A stretch of 64,000 bases of DNA, from NCBI RefSeq assembly GCF_000425405.1, contig NZ_AUDJ01000002.1:124001-188000 (forward strand). The letters are read 5' to 3'. This document shows, one piece after another, positions 53,260 to 62,919 of the stretch. Source of the DNA: Ferrimonas kyonanensis DSM 18153 (GTDB taxonomy: Bacteria; Pseudomonadota; Gammaproteobacteria; Enterobacterales; Shewanellaceae). The first letter of the stretch is position 1, and each line of letters starts with the position of its first letter. The notes beneath the pieces were generated by a model, which saw only the letters and a program-made list of their open reading frames with translations, did no database searches and was not told the DNA's origin. Position numbers and translations under genes: made by a program.

Positions 53260-53477
53260 CCCGACAGCAATGCCTGCCTGGCCAATGGGGCCAGCAGCAT
53301 GATCAGCAGGATCGCCACGGTTGAAAACTGCAACCAGTGATCCTGCAGATTTTCCAATTCGCTGATCCGTTGACGGCCATCGATGTTTTTATTGTGCTGT
53401 GTCTGATAGTAACGAAAAGCCCAGTAGCCATTGCCAATCATCAGCACCGCCAAGGCGGTCAATACACGCCACTCCAT
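53256..53477 (-). CDS. Small membrane protein of unknown function
   Basis: 73 residues with two hydrophobic helices (VLTALAVLMIGNGYWAF and FSTVAILLIMLLAPLA) and a charged central segment. AGGAGG seven bases before the ATG makes it a real gene. It converges with the SDR gene, sharing 4 bp at their ends. No family is recognised. Confidence 0.7.
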   Translation of the reverse strand: MEWRVLTALAVLMIGNGYWAFRYYQTQHNKNIDGRQRISELENLQDHWLQFSTVAILLIMLLAPLARQALLSG

Positions 53478-53773
53478 TTGCGCCTCCTGCCAGCTTCAAG
53501 CCTCAGAGTCAGTTATACCGGATTTCATCAGTAAAGGAAGTCGCTCATCCTTTGATGAGATGTTATCAATTGTGATTGCATGTTACGCATTATGATCGAT
53601 CTCCCTGATTGTTCTAGGGGTATTGGCATAGATTTTGTTCATCAATGATCAAAACAGTGAATTGGATCACGCCTGGTCTGAGAGTGATGGTCTATTTTTT
53701 CACCATTGAAATTGACCAACCGATTCCGCTGCTGAGATAAGGAGATCTGGCCGGACCCAGAAACGAGGTTCAG

Positions 53774-54157
53774 ATGCGACAGACCGAAATGGCACAATTT
53801 GGCTTATTTGCCCGTCAACTGATTAAGCAAGCCGCTGCGATAGTGATGACACTGCCCAAAGAGACTCAACGCCTGAAGCGCCACTCTCAGTTGCAGGCGT
53901 GTCTGTATGAATGTGAAAACCGTGCCATGGAACTGGTGATGTCGAAAAGCGCCAATCAGTTGAACCAACTGAGCGGTGCCATTACCGCCAGTGTGGAGCT
54001 GATCGGCAATTGCTGCGACCACCCAGGTCTGTCCGATGCGGATCAGCATGGTCTGGACATGGCCCTGGCCAACATCGCCTTGATCCATACTCGCTGTAAA
54101 AGGTTGCTTCAACAGGCCGACAACGTGGTGCCGTTTCCACGGGCGGTCAATGCCTAG
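53774..54157 (+). CDS. Hypothetical helical cytoplasmic protein
   Basis: A 127-residue protein predicted nearly all helical (RHSQLQACLYECENRAMELVMSKSANQLNQLSGAITASVELIG...), without signal peptide or membrane segment. Cysteines at ACLYEC, NCCD and TRCK could bind metal, but no classical pattern is present. GAGG precedes the ATG and a strong terminator follows, so it is expressed as a single gene. Family not recognised. Confidence 0.65.
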   Translation: MRQTEMAQFGLFARQLIKQAAAIVMTLPKETQRLKRHSQLQACLYECENRAMELVMSKSANQLNQLSGAITASVELIGNCCDHPGLSDADQHGLDMALANIALIHTRCKRLLQQADNVVPFPRAVNA

Positions 54158-54181
54158 GTGGCAGACCGATGAGAACGAGTT

Positions 54182-54208
54182 AGGCCCGGCATTGCCGGGC
54201 CTTTTTTT
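54182..54208 (+). terminator. Rho-independent terminator of the 53774-54157 gene
   Basis: AGGCCCGGC-ATT-GCCGGGCCT followed by seven T, 24 bp after the stop codon. Confidence 0.92.
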
Positions 54209-54238
54209 GGCAGAGCGGTTACCACGACTGCCGCAGAA

Positions 54239-55519
54239 TCAGTCGGTGGTAACCAAGGTGCAGCTCAACGGATCCTCAACCCGAATGACCCCGAATGCAT
54301 CGGTATGAGCCAGCAGTTGTTGCTTGCTAAATTGGCAGTCCATTAGGGTTAGCTCCTGCTGCAGCAGCCGAATCCGGTACTCGTTGTTAACGTAGTCGGG
54401 ATTGTTCAGTGTCAGCCGCGGCAGGAACAGGTCTTGATCTAGGTCGTAGTTCGGATCGGCGCTGGAGAAGCCGTAGTGATATCGTCGATTGTTGCTTGTC
54501 CGCACGCGAGGGTCCTTTACCTGAGCGATGGAAAACGGCTGGCCGTCACCGACTAATTCGAATGCCATCTGGTTCAGATCCAGTGGGGCAGGGTAATCCC
54601 GATAGCGAAGTTGTACCTTGAGGGTATGGACCCCCTGATAAGGCGTCAGTGCTTGCGGCAGTTGCAAGCGGCTGTCGTAGAATTCCGCTAACAGGTTGTA
54701 TAAGTCCGGGTCGGTGTTCTGTAAATGTTGGTGCAGATCCGTGTCCCGATCCCAATCCTGCTGGGCCTCGGTCGCTCTTAGGTTGTGCCACAGTTCGGAG
54801 CCCACAGCCAGGTATTCATAGCGATTGGTATTGATGTATCCCAGCGAGCTGCGGCTGTTTTGCCATCGTCCTTCGGCCATGGCCTGCTGATAGCTTTGTT
54901 GCAGGCGGTTGTCGAATTCTGGCATCAGATCAGACAAAGCCAATAGATGAATCGAGTGGGTTAACTCATGAATCATGGTGTTGCCCCGGTCCGGATTGTT
55001 GCCAGCCGCTGTGTATTCTAATGCCGATGAGGTGACTCCCATCAAAGGCAGGTCTGGCGTGGCACCGTAGCCGGCCACGTCTTCAAAGCTGGCATATTCG
55101 GGAACGGTCTTGGAGCCATATTGACCGTAGGTTGTAGCAAAAATAACCACACGGAAGTTGCGTTGCAACAGCCGATCACGAATCTGAGGCTGCAGGCCGG
55201 GGATCAACGCTTGGTCACTGAGTTGATGGGCGATAACTTCGGCAGCGTTTTTCAGCAAGGTGTCATCGACCTGACTTGGGGCAAGAACGGGAATGCCCCA
55301 AACGCGAATCATCTTGTGGTAATAGTCGGTGTTGAGCCGATAGCGGCTGACAACCTCATCAGGAATCGGTGAAGTGATCACCATTTCAGCGGCAGACATC
55401 TGAGGCTGGCTCGCCGGAGCGGTTTCTGTCGAATTGATGGGAGACGTGGAGTTATTTCCTGAGCCGCAACCCGCCGTCAGCAGCACGGTCAGTGTCGTAA
55501 GGAACAGCAGTGGTTTCAT
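54239..55519 (-). CDS. Lipoprotein with HExxH zinc metallopeptidase motif
   Basis: A 426-residue lipoprotein (lipobox LLTAGC, then a serine/threonine-rich tether). A zinc site HELTHS occurs in NTMIHELTHSIHLLAL, and a downstream NRYEYLAVGSELWHN may supply the third ligand. The preceding YYHKMIRVWGIPVLAPSQV..LLKNAAEVIAHQL and LQRNFRVVIFATTYG segments look like a family of secreted metallopeptidase-like proteins in bacteria and fungi whose substrates are unknown. The C-terminal ~110 residues are beta-rich. ATG 55519 is chosen because the signal peptide starts there. Monocistronic. Confidence 0.8.
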   Translation of the reverse strand: MKPLLFLTTLTVLLTAGCGSGNNSTSPINSTETAPASQPQMSAAEMVITSPIPDEVVSRYRLNTDYYHKMIRVWGIPVLAPSQVDDTLLKNAAEVIAHQLSDQALIPGLQPQIRDRLLQRNFRVVIFATTYGQYGSKTVPEYASFEDVAGYGATPDLPLMGVTSSALEYTAAGNNPDRGNTMIHELTHSIHLLALSDLMPEFDNRLQQSYQQAMAEGRWQNSRSSLGYINTNRYEYLAVGSELWHNLRATEAQQDWDRDTDLHQHLQNTDPDLYNLLAEFYDSRLQLPQALTPYQGVHTLKVQLRYRDYPAPLDLNQMAFELVGDGQPFSIAQVKDPRVRTSNNRRYHYGFSSADPNYDLDQDLFLPRLTLNNPDYVNNEYRIRLLQQELTLMDCQFSKQQLLAHTDAFGVIRVEDPLSCTLVTTD

Positions 55520-55796
55520 GGTCAATACGCTGATGGAATCAATGCCAAAACGGTAGCGTTTCTGTGAGGCATCCACAATGGTGAATTTATCGTAAACCTT
55601 TGTATTTACTTATTTTTCACCTGGGTGTTGTCATGATAAAACAGCCTGCTGCTTGAGGCGATGCTGTGATTGAAAACGGTGTTAACCTATTGATTTTTTG
55701 GATTTTGTTCTCAATGTGGGCCGTTACACAATGACTCGGGTAAAAGCCTCAGTTTGTGAACACGCTCACGCGCTGGCATCCCGGCTAGCTCGGCTG

Positions 55797-57290
55797 TCAT
55801 AGCCATTGGCGATGATCGCCTCTCACCTGCTCAAGGCCTTGCGCCATGATGGTTTCCGCTTGTTGTTGACTCAGGCAGGGGAGGAGATAGCGACCGCTGG
55901 CCAGCGATAGCCTCAGGGTCATTAGCTGGCGCGATGTCATCGCCGGGGTTTGCACCGTAGTGACACTTTGCCACTTTGACCAGGGCAGCAGCGTCAGGCT
56001 CTGTCCGAGTAGTCCATGGCGAATCCACAGGCCGCAGGCATCGCTGGCATAGCCCCAGTGGCGCCAGCGCAGCCAGCAAGCCATCGCCACGGCCGGCCAC
56101 AGTCCCACCAGAAGCAGCGCCAACTGAAGGACACTCAGATCGGTAATGGCGGCCACCAGTGCGGTCAACGTCAGCAGCGCCAGGCTGCTCCAGCCGATAC
56201 GCCGCCACAGCCAGAACCGGTCGATGGCCGTCCATTGCTCGGGCAGTCGAAAACGACGGTCGATGCGCGTCAGGCTTGTCTGAGTCTCGGTTTCGCTCAG
56301 GGCCGGCAGATGCATGGCGTTACTGTGGTTGGCATCGTGGCCGGATCCTTGTACCTGTTTGAGGGTCAGTAGCCACAGACCGGCTATCCTGGCAAGGCCC
56401 GACTGGCGCAGCTGCAGGGACTGGATGCGATGAGTCTGCATCAGATCCTGTTGCCTGGTGATCACGCCACCGGTTCGTTGCAGGCGGGCGTCGCCAAAGC
56501 TGAGTCGATAGGGATGGTATTTGAGCAGGCAGGCCAGCCCGGAGGCCAACGACAGCAGCAGATAGCACAGCAACAGAAACAGCGCAGCCACCAGCGCCAC
56601 AGACAGGGGCGTTTCCGGCATTAACACCGATGTGCCTGTCGTCCACTGTGGGTTTTGTGCCAGCCATTGTTCATCAATGAGCCAATCCGACTGACTCAGC
56701 ACTGGGCCGAGCACCACGGCTAACCAGGTCAGATTGTTGAAACAGACGCCATGAACAAACAGCTGAGCCGGGGTGCGCCTCAGGGCGTCGCAAGCCGGCG
56801 CCGGCGCACTGGTCGGTGTCGACAGCGTCGCCGGCACCAGTTGCAGCTTGAGCGCCTGGGCTTCAGACCCACTGATGGCAAACAGAGTGGCTTCACTGCC
56901 TTGACTGCCGGCGGTCTCGATAATCAGGTTGACCTTGTCGATGATCCGCAGCGGCAACGGCTGGTCGATGCGGACATTTTGAATTCGGGCCAAGGGAATT
57001 CGTTGCTCGGTTTTAAACAGTGCGCCGGTACGCAGCTCAAATCGCTGCTGAGCTTGGTCCAGGGCGTAGTGAAAGCGCCACCACTTTAGCCAGGAGAGTG
57101 CCAGGGTGTGGACCAGCAACAGCATCAGTGCCGTCAGCCAGGCGGCTTTGGGAAGCCCATCCATGGCACCGGTAAAGGCCACCGGTATCACATAGATGCC
57201 GAATTTCAGCTTGTCGATGAGGCCCGCCGTCGAAAACACGGCGATGGCCCAGGGGGAGAGGCGTCGCCACAATAGCGAGTCAGCTTTCAT
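55797..57290 (-). CDS. Bacterial PH-domain membrane protein (YdbT-like)
   Basis: A 497-residue membrane protein with three bPH2 (DUF304) units, each after hydrophobic helices. The first unit is ALDQAQQRFELRTGALFKTEQRIPLARIQNVRIDQPLPLRI, the second has RLQRTGGVITRQQDLMQTHRIQSLQL, and the third has CGLWIRHGLLGQSLTLLPWSKWQSVTTVQTP. It pairs with the smaller upstream gene as in Bacillus ydbST. The pair is linked to resistance to certain antimicrobials in Bacillus, but the mechanism is unknown. It overlaps the upstream gene by 11 bp. Confidence 0.88.
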   Translation of the reverse strand: MKADSLLWRRLSPWAIAVFSTAGLIDKLKFGIYVIPVAFTGAMDGLPKAAWLTALMLLLVHTLALSWLKWWRFHYALDQAQQRFELRTGALFKTEQRIPLARIQNVRIDQPLPLRIIDKVNLIIETAGSQGSEATLFAISGSEAQALKLQLVPATLSTPTSAPAPACDALRRTPAQLFVHGVCFNNLTWLAVVLGPVLSQSDWLIDEQWLAQNPQWTTGTSVLMPETPLSVALVAALFLLLCYLLLSLASGLACLLKYHPYRLSFGDARLQRTGGVITRQQDLMQTHRIQSLQLRQSGLARIAGLWLLTLKQVQGSGHDANHSNAMHLPALSETETQTSLTRIDRRFRLPEQWTAIDRFWLWRRIGWSSLALLTLTALVAAITDLSVLQLALLLVGLWPAVAMACWLRWRHWGYASDACGLWIRHGLLGQSLTLLPWSKWQSVTTVQTPAMTSRQLMTLRLSLASGRYLLPCLSQQQAETIMAQGLEQVRGDHRQWL

Positions 57291-57801
57291 CGGACTGGAC
57301 GCCTGCGTGATCCATCAGTTGTTGCCGAAGCTGTTCGGCCAGCGACGGCTCCAGTCCCGGCAACACGATCTCAGCCTGCGGCGACCCGGCGCTGTAGCCA
57401 TTCAGAGTGGCCAGATTCAACCGCCGTTCCAGCGGCCCCTGGGTGACGCTGACATGTTGCAGCCGGCTAAGTGGCAGGCTGATGCGTTGTTGCCATATCA
57501 GACCACTTTGCACCACCACATCGCCCGGCCTCAGGGCATAGCCGAGCCGCTGTGCCTTCAGGCGCCGAATCACCACCGTCGCCAACATCAGCAACATCGA
57601 CAGCAACACGGTTGCCCCTATTAATGGCAGCGTCGCCTGCTGTCTGAAAATCAGCATGGTCAACAGCGCCACACTGGGCAGCAAAATCGTGGCCACCGCC
57701 GTCAGCGTGACCAGGGTGAGGTAGGCTGGAGAGACCGGCTGGTAGTCAATCTGTCGTATGGGGCGCCACGACGGCGGCGGAATGGGGGTATCGGCTTCCA
57801 T
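57280..57801 (-). CDS. Bacterial PH-domain membrane protein (YdbS-like)
   Basis: A 173-residue protein with two hydrophobic helices (AYLTLVTLTAVATILLPSVALLTMLIF and PLIGATVLLSMLLMLATVVI) and one bPH2 domain (LGYALRPGDVVVQSGLIWQQRISLPLSRLQHVSVTQGPLERRLNLATL). ATG 57801 lies six bases after AAGGA. First gene of the ydbST-like pair; both products probably form one membrane complex. Confidence 0.88.
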   Translation of the reverse strand: MEADTPIPPPSWRPIRQIDYQPVSPAYLTLVTLTAVATILLPSVALLTMLIFRQQATLPLIGATVLLSMLLMLATVVIRRLKAQRLGYALRPGDVVVQSGLIWQQRISLPLSRLQHVSVTQGPLERRLNLATLNGYSAGSPQAEIVLPGLEPSLAEQLRQQLMDHAGVQSDES

Positions 57802-58102
57802 ACGCTTTCCTTGATTGGGGTCCGTGCCAGAAACGTTAAGCCAATGCGGTCGTGGGTACAAGGGAAAACCGCCGTACCTCAGTTGGGAAGTGGTTGTTTT
57901 ATTCTGATATTTTCACGGTTGTTCGTTTTTTTTGACATTGATGAATTTTATGCACTCTCAGCCTGGTTTTTATACTGACCAGAAAATCCGCCTAAATGAT
58001 AGCCTGCTCAATTGCTTAGGTTAAAACCCTCTGCTAGCTTCAATAGGGTTGGGTAAAAAATAACCAGATGTCGCCATCATTCAGAACAGGGACCCGTTGC
58101 CA

Positions 58103-59596
58103 ATGCAGACAATGAATTTCATGGACTCGATGTTCTTTTTCGTCGAGTCTGCGCAAACCCCTATGCACGTTACGCCTTTACTGGTGTTGCAGCCGGATGC
58201 CGAGCACCGGGAGGGCTTTGCGCTGACCCTGTACCGGAAGCTGCAAGGAAAAACGGATGTGGTGGCTCCCTTCAACTGGCGCCCCCGTTTTAGCCTCACC
58301 GGCAAGCATCGCTGGCAGGAGGTGGCCGTGGATCTGGGCTATCACCTTCGATTTGCGGCGGTGCCCGCTCCCGGCCGTCAGGCACAGCTTAATGAGCTGA
58401 TCTGCCGGATTCAGTCTCAGCCCCTGGACCGCACTCGGCCACTGTGGGAGCTGTACGTCATCGATGGCATGAGTGATGGCACCGTGGTGCTGTATCTGAA
58501 ACTGCATCATGCCCTGTTCGATGGTGCCCGCATCAATGGCTATGCCCAAAACATGCTGACACGCTCGCCGGACCACAGTGACTGGGTGCCGATCTGGCAG
58601 CATCAAGTGCATGCGCCACGGCCGGACGTTCCCGCTTCGGGACGGCTGAAAACTGCACTGGAGTCACTGGATAACACCCTGACTCAAGCGCGGATGCTGC
58701 CCCAGGCGATACGACTGGGGGCCAGAGTCGTTGGCGGCGCTCTGGGGCTGGTCCCATCCGGTGCCAAGACGCCGCTGACGGCGCCCAGGAGTATACTCAA
58801 TACCACGCCGGCTTCGGGCCGCAGTTTTGCGACGCAGCAGTGGTCGCTGGCGCGGGTCAAAGCCATTGGTAAACTCACCGGCGCCAGTTTCAATGACATC
58901 ATTCTTACCTGCGGTGACATGGCGCTGCAGCGCTACCTGAAACGCAATCACAGCTTGCCGGACAAGCCTCTGGTGGTCTTGATGCCGATGAATGTGCGCC
59001 AGCCCGGAGACATGATCAGTAACAACCAGTTTGTCCCCGGCCTGGTGGAGCTGCAGCCACCGGAACTGTTACCGCTACCACGCCTGAGGCGAATTCAGTC
59101 GGCCGCCAGGGATACCAAGAATGAGATTCGCGAATTTTCGCCTTCATTGTATGAGAAATACGGGGTGCTGATTCAGGCGGTGTCGATGATTGCCGCTAAG
59201 TATGGTCTGGAGTCGAAATGGCCGGCGTCCTCCAACTTGGTGATCTCCACCGTCCCTGGTCTGGAGCAAACCCGCTACCTGATGGGGGCCGAGGTGGTGC
59301 AGATTGCGCCGATGTCGGCGTTGCCGCCGGGCCAATGCCTCAACATCTCTGCCTATACCTATAACGGTAAGGTGTGCCTGGGCCTTTTGGGGTGTCGTAA
59401 GGTGCTGCCAGACATCGGCCTGTTGGCCAGCGACATGCAAAGGGCCCTGGATGAGTTGGAGCTAGCAGCCCTGACTCAGCCTAAGACCAGTATGTTCGAC
59501 AGATACTTACCTCACCTGGTAAACAAAAGAGTCAGTTTACACCCGAATCAAGAAGGCGTTATTCTGGAATCCAGGCAACCCTCCGGAGTACGTTGA
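58103..59596 (+). CDS. Wax ester synthase / acyl-CoA:diacylglycerol acyltransferase (WS/DGAT)
   Basis: A 497-residue enzyme with the catalytic motif HHALFDG (HHxxxDG) and the family motif VLMPMNVR (PLW and NVxGP region: STVPGLEQTRYLMGAEV). It esterifies fatty alcohols or diacylglycerol with acyl-CoA to make storage lipid. The N-terminal MNFMDSMFFFVESAQTPMHV is typical. The start is ATG 58103; ATG 58112 is possible. Its stop overlaps the start of the next gene, a lipase/esterase, suggesting coordinated making and breaking of neutral lipid or esters. Confidence 0.9.
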   Translation: MQTMNFMDSMFFFVESAQTPMHVTPLLVLQPDAEHREGFALTLYRKLQGKTDVVAPFNWRPRFSLTGKHRWQEVAVDLGYHLRFAAVPAPGRQAQLNELICRIQSQPLDRTRPLWELYVIDGMSDGTVVLYLKLHHALFDGARINGYAQNMLTRSPDHSDWVPIWQHQVHAPRPDVPASGRLKTALESLDNTLTQARMLPQAIRLGARVVGGALGLVPSGAKTPLTAPRSILNTTPASGRSFATQQWSLARVKAIGKLTGASFNDIILTCGDMALQRYLKRNHSLPDKPLVVLMPMNVRQPGDMISNNQFVPGLVELQPPELLPLPRLRRIQSAARDTKNEIREFSPSLYEKYGVLIQAVSMIAAKYGLESKWPASSNLVISTVPGLEQTRYLMGAEVVQIAPMSALPPGQCLNISAYTYNGKVCLGLLGCRKVLPDIGLLASDMQRALDELELAALTQPKTSMFDRYLPHLVNKRVSLHPNQEGVILESRQPSGVR

Positions 59597-60543
59597 TGAG
59601 TCAGGATGATTTCGCCCACAGTGTGGTCAATGCTCAGCCAAGCTGGCAAAGCCGAGTGTTTAACCGGGTGCTAAAACATGGGTTCAAACGCCGGATGCAG
59701 CGTGTCGGCGACGTGTACCGAATCCGCGATATTGCCGCCAGTTTTGACAACATAGGCATGATGGCGCCGATGCCGTCCGGAGTGACGCAACGGGCCGAGT
59801 TGGTGAAGGGCCTCAGTTGCAACTGGTTGACGCCGGATGGCGGCAGAGAAGATCGGATCATCCTCTATTTTCACGGCGGCGGATTTTGCATCAAGACCCC
59901 CAACATGCACACCGCCATGCTGGCGAAACTGTGCAAACAGGCCAAGGTTCGTGGCGTGATGGTGGATTACCGTCTGGCGCCGGAACACCCGCTGCCGACC
60001 GCTCACGACGACTGTTTTGCCGCCTATGAGCGGGTATTGGATTCGGGCTTTGATGCCGACAAGGTGGTGATTGCCGGTGACTCTGCCGGTGGCAACCTGG
60101 CGCTGTCGACCCTGATGCGCATTCGCGACAGTGAGTTGCCCAGTCCCGCCGGCGGTATTTTGTTCTCGCCCAGCACCAACCTGGCGCTGTCGGCGGAAGC
60201 GGTACTGGCCAATCTGGACCGGGACCCGATGTTGTCGGCGACGTTTTTAACCATCATGAAGGAGTGCGCCCTGACCCGGCCTGAACTGGCTCTGGATCCC
60301 ATTACCTCGCCCTATCATGGTCGCCACCATGACTTGCCGCCGATGATGGTGGTGGTGGGAACCGAAGAGGTGCTGCTGGAGGATGCCCGCCAGATCAGCG
60401 CCAAGATGCAGGCCTCGGGAGTGAAGGTGAACCTCGACATCTGGCAGGGCATGCCCCATGTGTTTCCGCTGCTGCACCGGCTACCGGAAGGGGAGCAGGC
60501 GCTGGCCCAGAGTGCGCGTTTTATTCGCCAGTGTCTGGATTAA
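59596..60543 (+). CDS. Alpha/beta hydrolase of the hormone-sensitive lipase family
   Basis: A 315-residue esterase/lipase: oxyanion motif FHGGGFCI, nucleophile elbow GDSAGGNLAL (GDSAGG is typical of the HSL/bacterial type IV group), acid in VGTEEVLLEDA and histidine in GMPHVFPLL. ATG 59596 overlaps the WS/DGAT stop (TGATG) and has GGAG seven bases upstream. It converges with the LysR gene, overlapping it by 23 bp. Natural substrate unknown, probably short- to medium-chain esters. Confidence 0.92.
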   Translation: MSQDDFAHSVVNAQPSWQSRVFNRVLKHGFKRRMQRVGDVYRIRDIAASFDNIGMMAPMPSGVTQRAELVKGLSCNWLTPDGGREDRIILYFHGGGFCIKTPNMHTAMLAKLCKQAKVRGVMVDYRLAPEHPLPTAHDDCFAAYERVLDSGFDADKVVIAGDSAGGNLALSTLMRIRDSELPSPAGGILFSPSTNLALSAEAVLANLDRDPMLSATFLTIMKECALTRPELALDPITSPYHGRHHDLPPMMVVVGTEEVLLEDARQISAKMQASGVKVNLDIWQGMPHVFPLLHRLPEGEQALAQSARFIRQCLD

Positions 60544-61420
60544 ACCACTGCTGGACAAAATCCAGAAACAATCGCAGCTTGTGGGTCATCAGCTGGCGAT
60601 CGGTATAGACACCGTAGAGATCCATGGAGCCGAAGTCATGGTCGCCCATCACCTGAACCAGGGTGCCGGCGGCCAGGTCGTCACGCACGTCCACCTCGGC
60701 AACCCGGGCGATTCCCAATCCTTCCAGAATAAACTGCCTTCGCGCCAGTGAGTTGTCGGTGATCACGTCGCCGTCCACCGTTACCTCAACCAGTTTGCCG
60801 TCGATGCCGACGTTGATGCGGTTGGGATGGCGGGCCAGTTGATGAATGATCCAGTTGTGCCCCGATAGATCTTCAATGGCGACGGGCGGCCGGTGGCGCT
60901 GAAAATATTCCGGGCTGGCGCACAACAGATAGGGGCAATGCAGTACTCGCCGGGCGACGAGTTGGCTGGCGGGCAGGGGGCCCAGACGAAAGGCGACATC
61001 GATGTTCTCGGCCACCAGTTCGTGCATCTGGTCGTTCATCATCACCTCGATGCCGATACTGGGGTAGCGGCGTTTAAAGGCGATGATGGCTGGCACGATG
61101 TGACGGCTGCCAAAGTTGGCGGAGCAGGTGACCTTGAGGGTGCCGGTGGCTTGCCCCTGCAGTTCCGCCAGGCGCTCTTCGGCGGCCTGGATCTCTGCCT
61201 GAACCCGAATGCAGCTGTGAAAATAGTCCTGACCCGCCTCGGTGAGGCTCAGCTTGCGGGTGCTGCGGTTCATCAGTTTGACCCCCAGCCGCGACTCCAG
61301 CTGTTTGAGCTGTTGGCTGACGGCGGCTTTGGATAACTTCAGCTTTTTGGCGGCGGCGGTGAAGCTGCCCTCGGTGACCACGGTGGCAAAGATGCGCATG
61401 TTGTCCGATGTGGTTTTCAT
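60521..61420 (-). CDS. LysR-family transcriptional regulator
   Basis: A 299-residue LysR protein. The winged helix-turn-helix is at residues ~5-65 (MRIFATVVTEGSFTAAAKKLKLSKAAVSQQLKQLESRLGVKLMNRSTRKLSLTEAG pattern) and an inducer-binding domain follows. ATG 61420 is preferred over 61432 on the usual N-terminal length. It is divergent from the yqhD-like gene with about 126 bp between the starts, so it probably controls it; in E. coli yqhD is controlled by the AraC-type YqhC, so this would be a different arrangement. Confidence 0.93.
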   Translation of the reverse strand: MKTTSDNMRIFATVVTEGSFTAAAKKLKLSKAAVSQQLKQLESRLGVKLMNRSTRKLSLTEAGQDYFHSCIRVQAEIQAAEERLAELQGQATGTLKVTCSANFGSRHIVPAIIAFKRRYPSIGIEVMMNDQMHELVAENIDVAFRLGPLPASQLVARRVLHCPYLLCASPEYFQRHRPPVAIEDLSGHNWIIHQLARHPNRINVGIDGKLVEVTVDGDVITDNSLARRQFILEGLGIARVAEVDVRDDLAAGTLVQVMGDHDFGSMDLYGVYTDRQLMTHKLRLFLDFVQQWFNPDTGE

Positions 61421-61546
61421 TAACCCTGGCATTGTTCAGTTCTGGTTTACAGTGTTATAGCAAAAACGATGATTTACATACAATAGGCAGAGGCTACAAT
61501 GCCTGTGTTCTCTGATCATCCCGGTGACAAAAACAAGGAGTCTGCC

Positions 61547-62716
61547 GTGAACAATTTTGATTATCACAACCCCACCCGCATCCTGTTTGGTGAAGGCGAA
61601 ATCGCCAACATCGGCAACTACATTCCTGCGGGAAGTAAGGTGATGGTGCTGTACGGCGGGGGCAGCATCAAGGCCAATGGTGTCTACCAGCAGGTCAGCG
61701 ATGCTCTGGCAGAGTTTGACTGGGTCGAGCACGGTGGCATCTCCCCCAATCCCAAGTACGATGAGCTGATGGCGGCGGTGAAGATGGTTAAAGCGCAGCA
61801 GGTGGACTTCCTGCTGGCGGTGGGCGGTGGTTCGGTGGCCGATGGCACCAAATTCGTGGCCGCGGCGGCGAAATATCAGGGACAGGATCCCTGGGACATC
61901 CTGGCTAAGCAAGTGCCTGTCACCGAGGCGTTGCCTCTGGCCACCATTTTGACCCTGCCGGCCACCGGCTCCGAAGCCAATGGCAACTCGGTGGTGACCC
62001 GCGGTGAAGACAAGCTGGCGTTCAACTCACCACTGGTATTCCCCCAGTTCTCGGTGCTGGATCCTACCACCACCTATACCCTGCCGGCCCGCCAGGTGGC
62101 CAATGGGGTGGTGGATGCCTTTGTGCACACCATTGAGCAGTACCTGACCTACCCGGTGAACTCGCCGATTCAGGACCGCTTTGCCGAGTCGCTGTTGCTG
62201 ACCCTGATTGAAGAGGGGCCCAAGGCGATGGCGGATGTGGGTAAACCGGCGGAGCAGCAAGACTACGACGTGCGGGCCAACATCATGTGGGCGGCGACCC
62301 TGGCCCTTAATACCTTGATCGGCAAAGGCGTGCCTCAGGATTGGGCCACTCATATGATTGGTCATGAACTGACCGCGGTGCTGGGGCTGGATCATGCCCA
62401 GACTCTGGCGGTGGTGCTGCCGAGCCTGATGCAGGCTCAGCGTCAGCCTAAGCGCGAGAAGCTGCTGCAATACGCCGAACGGATCTGGGGCTTGAGCGAC
62501 GGCGACGAAGAGGCCCGCATCGATGCGGCCATTGCCAGCACTCGTGCCTTCTTCGAAACCATGCAGGTGAAGACTCGCATCAGTGACTACGGTCATGGTG
62601 CCGAAGTGGTCGATACCCTGATGGCGCAGTTGGAACGTCATGGCATGGTCAAGCTGGGTGAGCGTGGTGACATCGATCTGGCTAAGAGCCGGGCGATTCT
62701 GGACGCGGCAGTGTAA
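61547..62716 (+). CDS. yqhD: Iron-containing NADPH-dependent aldehyde reductase / alcohol dehydrogenase (YqhD-like)
   Basis: A 389-residue group III alcohol dehydrogenase. FDYHNPTRILFGEGEI is the typical YqhD N-terminus, AVGGGSVADGTKF the cofactor loop, LPATGSEANGNSVVTR the phosphate-side loop, and VDAFVHTIEQYL plus HMIGHELTAVLGLDHAQTLA hold the metal ligands. YqhD scavenges short-chain aldehydes, including those from lipid peroxidation, with NADPH. GTG 61547 with AAGGAG six bases upstream is the start. A strong terminator follows. Confidence 0.93.
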   Translation: MNNFDYHNPTRILFGEGEIANIGNYIPAGSKVMVLYGGGSIKANGVYQQVSDALAEFDWVEHGGISPNPKYDELMAAVKMVKAQQVDFLLAVGGGSVADGTKFVAAAAKYQGQDPWDILAKQVPVTEALPLATILTLPATGSEANGNSVVTRGEDKLAFNSPLVFPQFSVLDPTTTYTLPARQVANGVVDAFVHTIEQYLTYPVNSPIQDRFAESLLLTLIEEGPKAMADVGKPAEQQDYDVRANIMWAATLALNTLIGKGVPQDWATHMIGHELTAVLGLDHAQTLAVVLPSLMQAQRQPKREKLLQYAERIWGLSDGDEEARIDAAIASTRAFFETMQVKTRISDYGHGAEVVDTLMAQLERHGMVKLGERGDIDLAKSRAILDAAV

Positions 62717-62743
62717 TCAGACTTGCTGCTGTGAACCGATGCG

Positions 62744-62774
62744 GTCCGGCCTGTTACAGGCCGGACTTTTTTTT
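62744..62774 (+). terminator. Rho-independent terminator of yqhD
   Basis: GTCCGGCCTG-TTA-CAGGCCGGAC followed by eight or more T, 28 bp after the stop codon. Confidence 0.93.
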
Positions 62775-62885
62775 GCTTGAATTAGGAGACGATGGCGAAA
62801 ATGGCGTGTGTTGGCGCTGGGTTGTGAAGTGACACGCTGAGGCAGGGCGAACGGCAGGCGGGCGTTAGGGGGATGTTAAGGCTAA

Positions 62886-62913
62886 GGCCGGACCCGACTG
62901 TTCGGGTCCGGCC
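62886..62913 (-). terminator. Hairpin downstream of the POT transporter gene
   Basis: GGCCGGACCCGA and TCGGGTCCGGCC form a 12-bp perfect stem around CTGT, 7 bp beyond the transporter stop. The T-tract on the minus strand is poor (TTAGCCTTAAC). Confidence 0.6.
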
Positions 62914-62919
62914 GAGGGA

